Shown one piece after another: positions 7,585 through 18,063 of a stretch of 24,543 bases of DNA. Numbering within the stretch: position 1 is the first letter of the stretch; each line of letters begins with the position of its first letter. The notes under the pieces are model-generated. The model searched no databases and was not told where the DNA came from. It saw nothing but the letters and a program-made list of their open reading frames with translations. Location: assembly GCA_003550305.1 (NCBI GenBank), contig QKYT01000373.1, positions 45,809-70,351 of the forward strand, in the 5' to 3' direction. The DNA comes from Glomus cerebriforme (lineage: Eukaryota; Glomeromycota; Glomeromycetes; Glomerales; Glomeraceae). Made by a program: the position numbers and the translations under genes.

Positions 7585-10500
7585 CTATGATTCCAAGGAT
7601 TTCAATATATCTACAATTTCCAAAAACGAATCGCCAATGGTTCGTCCCTGATTTTCTAATTGAGGTTGGTCATTATTCAACGAAGAGGAACTCATTAACA
7701 TTTGTCCACTTGCGTGACCATTCGCTGTTGCTTCTTCACCAACTAATTCATTGAAATGAACAAACTGCTGGAGAAGATTAATTAAAGAATTGACCGATCG
7801 ATCCGGCAATCGCTGTAAGAAAAAAAATCAATTCAAGTTAAGGAATAAATTCAATATAAAATAAATAATATATATGATTTTGACATTAAAATATAGAAAA
7901 AGGATATCAATTATCAATTGTTGGTTAGCTTCATTATTTTTAATTAATAGGCCAAGCAACACAGCCATGTAAGCTGCTACGATATTACTATCAGTCTGTA
8001 AAATAAAAAAAACATTTATTTCAATTGTTATTTGATAATAAAAACAAGTCGTGATAGATAACAAGATAACAAACCTCGTCATCACCTTTTTCAAGCTGAT
8101 AGTTGTACAAAGAAACAAGACACGATACGGCAGATTCACGTGACGAGCATGTACAAGTTCGCATACACATTCGTGAACCGGGACATGTTGGATTTTGATC
8201 TAATAATATAGATAATTAAAACTGGTTAAAAGCTAGTAAATCATCGAAATTAATTTAAATATATTAAAAAGAAACACCCACCAACTTTCCGGAATTCATC
8301 TTGAATATTTACATCGGTTTCGACCAAGTTGATAAGCAAACCAATACTAAGTAACAATACATCAAACTTGACAGCATCTACAGACTCTGAATTCTCTATA
8401 TTGATCACTTCTATCATGAAAGGACCTGAGTTACTTATCGGTGGCTCATTACTAGGAAGTTGTCCAACAGTGGCCAATCTCATCAGGATCGACATTCCTA
8501 AATACGATCCAACATACTGGCAAGCTGGTAGATTTTCATTTGTCAAATTAATCAACACTCTAAGAGTGCCAAGTAAACATTCTAATGCTGAATAAATCAA
8601 GAAATTAGCAAAACATACATATATGCAATGTTATTATAACAAAATTATTTACCCAAGGATGCTTCTTCTACATTCTTTCCACGGGTTCCAACTTGACAAT
8701 ATAATAGCAATTCTAAAAGCATGTGTAAAAGGTCTTTATCTTCTACAATACATATTTGATTTTCAGAACAGAAAAGAGTGGCACTCTCCAAGATTTTTAG
8801 ACACTGTTCAATTAACATAAAATCTAGGGTGGCATTTTGTAAGCTCGAAGGCTATATTCATAAAAACACAATTATATTAATTCGGTTTGTTGAGATAACA
8901 TTTAACAGGTTAAAAAAGATCTTTCTTTGAATATAATCGTGAAAATTCACAAACTCACCTTACCATTCTCAATTACTGATAATAACCCGTTCACTAATTC
9001 AAGTTCAGACTTTAGGATATTAATTACTAATAATAAACAGCCCGAATCACGCAACCTATTTTTTATTACACTTTCATGGCGAGTTCTTAATGAAGATAGG
9101 GAAGATAATGTACGAAGTGCTATGGATTTAAGCGAAATCTATTACAAAAGAAAGATTAATTACATTTAATAAAATTTACTTCTCCTTTCATTAAAGATAA
9201 TATTTAAAAAAATTTGGTTTACCTGAGATAGCTTTGTAAATATCATTGATTTAAGAATAATATCTTTAAAGTCATTAATCTTAAAAAAACAATGTATAAG
9301 TAAATATTAAGACAAAAGCAGAGAAAATAAAGTTACACGACAAAGCATATAATCCACACTTACAAATGACTTTTCCGATTTTTTCAAGGAATCGATATCA
9401 GTATTCAAAGGATCTGATGAAGTATTTAATAAATTTACAACAAATTCTATAAAGCCATTTTCCTGAATCAAAGATTCCGAACTATGCTTATCTTCCATCA
9501 ACATGCATACGATAAACGAAAAACAGCATCGAATTAACTACAAAAAGATTTACGCCAATTAATAATTAAAATAATTGAATAAATAAATGAGGGAAAAAAC
9601 ACTTACCGAATCCTGATTTCCATTTAATATGACGTAAATTTTTGAAATATAGTTATGTGCGCGAACTTTAAGCAGAAAATCACCATCCAGTAATTTCGAC
9701 AACAAATCCATTACACTGAAAGAAGAGATAAAATAATTTTTTTAAAAAAAAAAAAACTATTACAACGCGTAAAATGATATTAAAAATATACCTATTTCTG
9801 CGAACATTTATTGATCGATTTTCGAGTCCATCAAGAATATAATCCATTTCATCCGTGAACCTTGTATAGTCTCCACCCACACGGAGTTCATGTGAACTTT
9901 TCAGTGCATGTTTCTTAGGCGCCTACAAATAAATAGGAATTAATATAATTCTTGTGCAAGGCAAATTATAAATAATAAATTTTACAAACCAAATTGGTGT
10001 CATCAACATTATTGTCATCTATCTCCATGTCTCGTATGGGATCAAGGGACAAAGAATCTAGAGACATGGGATCTAAATCTTGCCCCAAAATTGTTCGACC
10101 TTGTCCGTAAGTTTTTTGACCACCAAAAGCATTTCCACTAGGTATATTGTACGATGGTGGATTAGAGTTTTGTAAATCAAAAATGGATTTGGAAGATGCC
10201 AATAATTCATCAGCATATGATAAAATCTCATCATCCTTAGTTTTAGCGTCAACCATTTTTTGACTTTTTGACTTTGGTATCGAAATTGCCGATTGATTCC
10301 ATGAAGATAATGATTGACTTTTATCTTGCTTAGCCGGAATTACAGGCTTAGACATTCTTGCTACAAGATTCTGTTTGCGTGGACTAAGCAATATATCCGT
10401 AGGAGAAGTGACTGCATCAACAACATCCCATACAGATGATTCACTTGGTTTTTTTTTCTGCTGAAAAGATAAAAAAGAAACTGGGGTACCAACTTCCGAT

Positions 10501-12119
10501 ATCGGTCGACTTGGAGCTTGCGGAATGTCTATAAGCATATGATTTTTTCGTGGTTTCTTTGGAGTTTGAGTTTTATTCACAAAACTTTCTTTTGGAGTCA
10601 CCGTACTCTTAGAACTTGTTTGTGAATTTTTCTTTGTAGGTGTTACAGGTTGAATGATATTATCGTTTAACATGTTATTTGTTCTATCATTAACAATACC
10701 GGTGATTTGCTCATGTGACCCACTCTTTGGTTGATTTCGTACATTTCGTTTTGTTTTCGCCTCTACCCTGATAAATTTAACAAAATCGAAAACATCATCA
10801 TCATTCACAGATTTTCTATCACTAGAAGAACCGTTTTTATGATTATCTGTATGGCCATTATTTGTTGAAGCAGCAGATTTTGATGTTTTTGTTGTAAGAA
10901 ACCTTGATATACGTGTTGATGATGAGTTGACTTTGGACGAAGTATTGACGTTTGAGAATGAGTTCTGATCAAAATTTGTACTCGATTTATCAAATTTTAT
11001 AGATGAATCCATTAAATTCTTTGAAGTCTTTTTTGGAGGGTCAGACATGGTGAAAGAACTTAGTGATTTCTTTTTCGTAATATTTTCTTCCAACTCACCA
11101 TCAGAATCTGGAAAATCAAAAATACCCAATCTTTTATTGTCCTTTTTTATAGGTTTATTCATTCCACGTGCCACTCTAATATCATCACTCTTAGTCTTGT
11201 TTTTTCCATTATTATTTAAATTATTATTAGAAATCATTTTTGTTTCGTGAGTCATTCTGATATCACTATCTAAATTATTTTGAGGTATCTTTACAATTCC
11301 GTGAGTCACTTTGATATTTTTACTTGTATTATTTTCGGCCATTCCACGGATTAAACTGCCATTCGTATTATTTTCATTTATTCCATTAACGTCACCACCT
11401 AAATTATCAGACTTATTCATTCTTCGTGTAATCCTCACATCATCAAAATTTTTAGTGGGAGACTTAACTTCTAAAATAGGTTTATCGATTACATTATTTT
11501 GGATAGGCTGGATCGGTATTTTGAAGAAACTCTGAGTTGATTTATCATCTTTATTTTTCGTTGACGTCTTGTTAAGTCCACGTATAGATTTATCATAAGT
11601 TTTTGTGTGTGATCTATTGTTGAAACGTCGTATAGGTTCATTATCATCATCATCCGGAAAATCAAAGACATCTAATTGATTCTTAGTACCAGAAACTTTC
11701 CCCTTAGATCCGGTATCACGCCTCTTTGAAGGAGGTGGATCAGGCTCATCATTAACGCTAAGTCGCGAATAAGACTCTGTTATCTCCTCAGATGACGATA
11801 ATGACTTATGAGGGGGTCTTTTACCAAGTAATGATGTTTTTCCACTATTCCCTCCTTCAGATATTAAACCTTTCACAGAAGACTTTCTATTACGTAATCT
11901 ACTTGATGTAATATTATCGAGGTCTAAACCATCCATAGATTTCGCCCAATTATTTGTAGTTTCAACATTTTGTGATGAAGGATTTACAAGGCGATGATTA
12001 TTATCATTAAAAGGAATCGTAGTTGTTGTTGTTGACATAGAACCTCGAATTTTTCTATCGTAAGTCATTGTAATTTTTGGTTTATGTTGTTTTAAGGACA
12101 TTGTTGCATAATTTATCAT
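7585..12119 (-). CDS. WAPL (wings apart-like) cohesin-release factor, eleven exons
   Basis: Exons on the minus strand: 12119-9990, 9922-9792, 9715-9607, 9537-9364, 9279-9223, 9138-8959, 8851-8653, 8587-8282, 8199-8075, 7995-7908, 7814-7585; 1242 codons plus stop, frame-continuous. Residues 1-710 (exon 1) are disordered and Ser/Asn/Lys-rich, with two TYDxxIRG motifs (19-26, 174-181) and three [VI]FDF motifs. Residues about 711-1242 are the helical WAPL domain: HELRVGGDYTRFTDEMDYIL, VRAHNYISKIY, ALECLLGTLRVLINLTNENL, DVLLLSIGLLINLVE and AAYMAVLLGLLIKNNE are family signatures. WAPL binds Pds5-cohesin in the nucleus and opens the ring to release chromatin. Two donors are GTTTGT (introns 1 and 9), and the last intron is U12-type. 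A possible 5' UTR intron spans 12282-12133. The start could instead be the Met at codon 7 or 18. Confidence 0.9.
7815..7907 (-). other. U12-type (minor spliceosome) AT-AC intron, last intron of the WAPL gene
   Basis: On the minus strand the intron begins ATATCCTTTTT (from 7907) and ends TTAC (7815). It contains TTCCTTAAC at 7845-7837, with the probable branch A at 7838, 23 bases from the end. These match the minor-spliceosome 5' site and branch consensus. No GT donor lies between the coding helix LLIKNNEANQQLII and the next exon. Joining at AT-AC gives codon GAG and continues RLPDRSVNSLINLLQQF in frame. Using the nearby CAG acceptor instead would shift the frame. Confidence 0.88.
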
Positions 12120-15100
12120 GTGAACAGTGACCCTAATTAGTTAAACGAAAACGGTTAATATTTATTTAAAAGAATTAAAGAATAAAGTAATGTAAAAAAA
12201 AATTATTAATCGTATTATTTCCACAATTAATTTGTAATTTAATAACAATTGATGTTAATCATCTGAAAATGATTGACCTTACCTTTTGACAACTACAATT
12301 CTGTACTCGAGATCTGTACTTGAGAAATCTAAAAAAAATATTTTAGAAATGTAACTGAGGAGTATTTAATTTAGATACTAAAAAGGTTAATAAAAAAGAT
12401 TTTGTAAAACGTACTCAAATGTGTTAAAGTCACCCTACTTAAACATAAAGGGGATAGGCTTAACAAGTTCAGTGCTAATTAATAACGGTACGGGAACTTA
12501 TTATGTTAAAAAAGAACTAACGAAACTAAAATTTGATCGCCAAAATGCTAAGTAATAACAGTTCGATTGTTTTGTTGTACAATTTAAAAGTTACACTAAG
12601 CAATCTATTATATAACAATCTTTTATATATAGATCATAAAAAATGTAATAATAAAAAAAACAAAGTTAATTTATAATGATAATTGAATGAATTAATGTAA
12701 AACTATGCAACTTTATAAACACCATAAATACCCAACTTGTCGGGTATTATAATTATTATTGATGATTTAATATTATAATATTATGATTAAAACTCGCTCA
12801 CCTATTTTAGATATCACGTGTTTATAGGTAGATCAGGGAGTTGTCGATCGATGATATGAAGATGCAGATTGCATATTTAATTGGCTTTACATTGTTAACG
12901 TATTTTTAATACCTCATTTACGTTTTATTTATCATCGTAAACCTACATAAAAATATCATCTAAGCAAGAAATTGTAGTATTTCAAAATTTTTCCATAAAA
13001 GTGACATAAAATCCTTCGAATCAGAGATAACAAAGAACCAGAAAATTTATTATTTGAGGATACTTATTTACTTTTAAATATTAAAGATATCAATTATTAA
13101 CTATTTCACATTAAAATTTATTAGATTATTCTCAAGAAATATTACAAAATTATTAACCAATCTTTACAAAAATGCCGGCATGAAAATTTCATTTCGTTTA
13201 ATAAATTCCAAAAATCCTAATCCTACCGTAAAAATTACACTGTCATGCAATAAAACGAGTGACTTTAGTAGTTTTCTTTATCCAATCTTCCTTTCATTGA
13301 TGTTTCAAAATTAGACAACAAAGAACGAAAAAAAGTACCGATCAGGAAATTCTGATATTTATCAATTCTTCACGTTGTTCTATAAAGTAATCATTTATTA
13401 AAACAATAAATAAATTGAACAACTTCACTTCTTATCTAAATATTTCAGGCCTTTTATACTATTTTAACGTAATTTCCAACGCGATCTCAAAATTTTGTTG
13501 GAAATTTCACAAAATAAGATAAACATCAGCGAAAAATGGAAATATTAAAAGTAATGTAAATATAAGCGAGAGCATTTCTTTAAAAATGTCTAAGAAATTG
13601 TTAATATTCTAATATTATAATCTTAATTTAATTGATCTTGTTCATAATCAATGATGGTATGAAGAAACGGAAAAGACCTCTCATTTTATGGTCAGGATAC
13701 TTTCTACTACTTTTACTATTGTTTTATCTGTATTATCCTTAAAAATGCCAAATAATAAAGTTTTCCTTTATAAGTCTGATTTAGTTGACAATGGACGCAT
13801 CTTGCAAACCCACACCACTAAAAAATAATAGTAATCTATGTTCTTTCTTTATTAATTATTAATATTAAATACAAAAAACACCATCAAAACCACTAAATTA
13901 TCTATGCATTACACTAGTTATGTATAGTAGAGTAGATAGCTGATTTGATCATATAATCATCCTATAAAAAAAAAATTGATTTTTAATACAATCTAATTCT
14001 GGTAGAAAATGTCCTTTTAACTTAAAATGAAATTGACCTTTTTCCTTTCCATCCCTTGATCAAATTATTATACTGTATATTCGGATTCTTATAACTCTAA
14101 TTTTAAACAGAGCCTAAAGTTCCTCATCACTTCCTAATGCGTCTTAGCACAATACCAAACATGTAACCCTCAATTAATAAGAGAATTATCACGTTGAATG
14201 TTATTGGTGGTTTATAATTATGAAATATACGATAGTTGAACTCAAAAAGGAGAAACGGCCAAAAAAGTGTTGAACAAAAATTGACGGTATTTTCCAAGTA
14301 AAATCGTATTTGATGTAATAGATAGAGCTATAAGTTCACCATCTAATTCTAATACTCTTAGTGGAACTATAGATACAGTAATATCGTATCTGAAATAGAT
14401 AAAGCCGTAGTTGATTTGTTAATATTTTCCATAATTATTTCTATGATATTTGGAATGACAGAATGAAAAAAACTTTTAGCTTCCAGGAAGAAAAACTTAT
14501 TAAGATAGCTGGTTAACTTTACCATATATATTATTAGAGAATCTTTTTATGGGTGAGTATGGGAAAAAGATAGTGATGATCCTCACTTATACGTGCTATA
14601 GATATATCAAGTTAACATGATCTGGATTATCCGATTATCACAAAATTTTGCTTTATACTTGGTATAATATTAGGTTTTGAATCTTTTTTTACATCGGTTC
14701 AAAAATATGTACTATATGGTTTTTTTGTCATTTTTTAGAATTTAGATTAACCTAATCAAAAAAATCAAAGAACTTTAACTTACGCAAGACTTCCATTCAA
14801 ACCTTCTTTATCATCATTTAGATACTGTATACCAAAATACTAAAATAAGGTGATAGTTAATAATTGGTCCACGCATCCTTTATTAACTTTAGAGCGGTTA
14901 CAAAACACTATGATTTGTCACAATTATTTAGACAAAAAATGATTATGCGCGGCTAAGAAAGTGTATTTACGGAAAATCGTGGGCACTCATATTTTGATAA
15001 AAATATTCACCAAGTTGTTTCATTTTTCATAGTTATAATATTTATTTAAAAGTTATTTAAATAACAATTCTTATCATCAAAGTGAGAGATGCAATGTTTC

Positions 15101-15339
15101 CTTGTTTGGAGAAAATGAAATTTCTCGAATGAAAACTTGTAACAATTCGTTACCACTGCTATTTTGAGATATCACTGGAGGATCTGAAAAAATATTTAAA
15201 TATAATAAAATTATTTTAGCAAGAATCATGGAGAGAATGCTAAATCCTGAGAATAAGTGTATTCAATCAAATGTTTGTTCAATCACGTCTTGTTACGCGT
15301 AAACATTCCGTTAATCTGCGATGCATGAATATAGACTTC
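12120..15339. other. Long AT-rich intergenic stretch upstream of WAPL
   Basis: Holds the WAPL promoter and 5' UTR next to 12120, with a possible 5' UTR intron (donor AAG/GTAAGG at 12282, acceptor ATTAG at 12133, minus strand). Beyond that I found no open frame of useful length, no tRNA-like B-box and no repeat array. Parts near 15060-15340 may be further decayed 3' sequence of the kinase relic. Confidence 0.5.
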
Positions 15340-16080
15340 GTAATCAATCATTCCCACATTATCGTAAGTTAAGATAATTGAGTATAGGATCTCCTCTTGA
15401 TACATAGGCAATTAAGGCAATGAGCACATAAATTTCTGTTTCATCTATGTTAAAGTTTCTTTACATAATTGTATTTTAGTTAGGAACTCAAAATTTTATT
15501 TCTAATAATATTTTGTAGATATGAATCACTTATTCATTCCACATTGTTATAATCATAGGATAATGGGCCATCTTTTCAGATTGCTGAATATATAATGGCA
15601 AAACTACCTTTGTCTCTTTCTTTAATATTAACAATCTGACCGTATGGTAACCATTCAAATACTAATAATTGATTTTTTTCATTTTTATTTTATATCCATT
15701 TTGAATCAAAATATAATCTTTTGTATCCGGAAATATATGTTTACAAAAAATTTCATACCTCATTTAAAAAGTCACTGGTTTAAACAACCCTTTCATTTGA
15801 TTTTCTTATCAATTCAAATTTAAATTTCTCATAATGATAATATAGTGGACATTGCCATAGCAAAATCACTTTTTCCTACAATATTTATGGGATCCATTCA
15901 AATAATATATTGATTTTTAATTGCATTTCTTAAATGAAATTATCAATGTTGTTATTTCCACTAGTCCAATTTGCAAATATTTTCTTTAAATCATTTATTT
16001 TATATTCTTTATCACATTTTACGCATTTTATCATTGATCGGGGCGGGTAATGGATTAAAATATTTCTTTTGATTCTGCGA
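15340..16080 (-). pseudogene. Decayed protein kinase pseudogene
   Basis: Read on the minus strand, fragments in changing frames and broken by stops match the arrangement of an expanded fungal protein kinase family. CDKEYKINDLKKIFANWTSG and NNNIDNFI (about 16045-15930) resemble the cysteine/WTSGN leader that precedes the kinase domain. A partial glycine-loop region follows (FEWIP, GKSDFAMAMSTI). A second copy of the same start, FEWLPYGQIVNIKERDKG then SFAIIYSAI, stop, KDGPLSYDYNN, lies near 15655-15540. IYVLIALIAYVSRGDPI near 15440-15380 resembles the activation/P+1 segment (YGVxPYVAPEVLRGxP). Two glycine-loop starts suggest an internal duplication or two nested relics. There is no intact catalytic HRD or DFG, so it is not functional. 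Family assignment is from memory of such kinases. Confidence 0.6.
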
Positions 16081-17279
16081 TATAAAAATTAATATACTCG
16101 ATCGATCAATGGAGCCGTATATTCCATAATTTTTTTTTAATTTAGAGAAAAGAAGAGAGTGGTTACTCCATCTCAATATCATTAGGCAGCGAAAGAAATA
16201 TTGAAAAAAAAAATTCCATGTTCAATCGTGATGTGGCGACAGTATTTAATAATCATTTATTTTTTTGAATCGACATTAAAACAATATTAATTATGAATCA
16301 ATAGATACAGTATATGCTATTACAATATGGATAAATTAATTAATTCGACCAAAAGAATGCAACCATTATTCGATATTCGATATTTTTAACACAAATCCAC
16401 TTGTTTTTAAGAACTTTTTGATTATGAATTGGACGAATTTAATAGAATACAAACGCTTTTTAAATCACATAAAGAGATTTAAATGATCCACGATATGAAG
16501 TAATTATTTTGTAATAATTATCAGATATATGAATTTGTCTTGCGGCATATATAAAATATGAACATTTTTAACTATAAACTAAACCTAATAAAATATTCTC
16601 GGGCATTCAAAGAAAAAAAAATAGTTACAACGGAAACAATCGAGACTAACAAAAAAAGGTATTGAATATAAATTGATAAAATTTAAAAATATAAAACCTA
16701 TTATTTAACTTTTGCCAATTCTATTAACACTAAATTCTTTGAGGATTAGGGCACGAAAACTAAAGGATAAAAACAACAAAGAAAAAATTTAAAATTACAG
16801 TATATACAGGGGTTAGCATGATCAAGGTTGCGCCATTGCGGAGAAATAATATTTTTATTTGGATTAATTCAAAACTAAATTTAGTATAGATCGCGTGACC
16901 ATTTGCTGCGTCAAAGACAAAACAAGCAACCAATTTCTTTGTCCTTATCTTTAAAACTGTTACACATGGATTAAAATGAACTTTTAAATCTTAGTTAGGT
17001 TATATACAAGTTAAATGGCGCACTTTTGTATAAAAATCATTTAAACAATTTAAACAATTCTATAAATCACAATATTTTTTGATAATTGCACATGATTATA
17101 TTATTTATTTTTCATTATGACATTTACGGACAAAACCGATGATAAAAATGACCCAAATGAATCACACGATCATAATCGGAACAATAATTTGTGAACACAG
17201 CATTCTCTAGAAGGGATAAAAATTTTAATAAAGTAGATCAAATGTAAATAGATAACGTCTTTTAATATAAATTGTCATC
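16081..17279. other. AT-rich intergenic stretch
   Basis: No gene, RNA gene or repeat recognised on either strand. A small GC-richer patch around 16808-16845 (aaggttgcgccattgcggag) stands out in composition, but I could not assign it. Confidence 0.45.
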
Positions 17280-18063
17280 ACACTATTTTTTTTTTTTTTT
17301 TTTTTTTTTAATAAAAATATATTCCCACAGATTTTTCTTTAGTCTTAATTTTTTTTTTAAACCCTGGAGATTTTTTTTTTCTTTTTTTTTTTATATAAGA
17401 AATAACGACTAAGTTTAAGTGACGTAATAATAACTGCAACGGAGAGTGGCCTAGAATAATCTTTTTAATTTTTTTTCTTTCCAACGATATCGAAAACTAT
17501 ATAAAGAAATCGCGCATGTGTGTATCATATACTTTGCTTTATATAGATCAAAAAAAAAAGGTTTTTTTCGTTTTTTTTCCCCCTTCTCTTGTTCGAAAAT
17601 TCCCTTTATAACGCATATATAGAATTTTTTTTTTTTTTTTTTTTGGATCTTTTTTTTCGCGAAAAAAAAAAGTTGTTTTTTCCTACAAAAAAAATTTTTT
17701 CTCTTTTTAAAGTTTGAACAAATTTATCGTAAAGAATATTTTTTTTTTCACGCGACGATATTAGTTTTTATAAACACGTATATTTACTCGTTTTTTTATT
17801 TTTCATAAGTTGAAAGGAAAAAGAAGCAAGAAAATAAAGAATAAAAGGAAAAGAGGTATTAAAAGGCCACAAGATTTTCTTTTCTCACTTTTTTTTTTTA
17901 TTATTATTAACGAAATAATGAATAGAAACGTTTTTTTTTTTGTTAAATAAAATATATATATTCTTGAAAAAAAAAATATAAAAATAAAAGTATAGATAAT
18001 TTTTTTTTGGCAAAAAAAAAAAAAATTTAACGATTAATACACGAGAAAAAAAAGCCACGAAAA
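17280..18063 (+). promoter_or_regulatory. Homopolymer-rich promoter / 5' leader of the PHD-finger gene
   Basis: The 780 bp before the start codon contain many pure A or T runs, including T24 (17286-17309) and T20 (17625-17644), and a dozen or so runs of 8-13. Long poly(dA:dT) tracts disfavour nucleosomes and are common in fungal promoters. The transcription start cannot be placed. Similar density is not seen before the other genes here. Confidence 0.5.

Noticed and set aside
7828..8139. Minus-strand open frame of 103 codons overlapping WAPL exons 9 and 10
   Set aside because: It is only a read-through frame across intron 9, partial exon 10 and intron 10; the true coding exons lie in defined frames with splice signals.
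11047..11535. Plus-strand hydrophobic open frames inside the WAPL first exon
   Set aside because: Antisense shadows of the Lys/Asp/Ser-rich WAPL N-terminus; no independent start context or homology.
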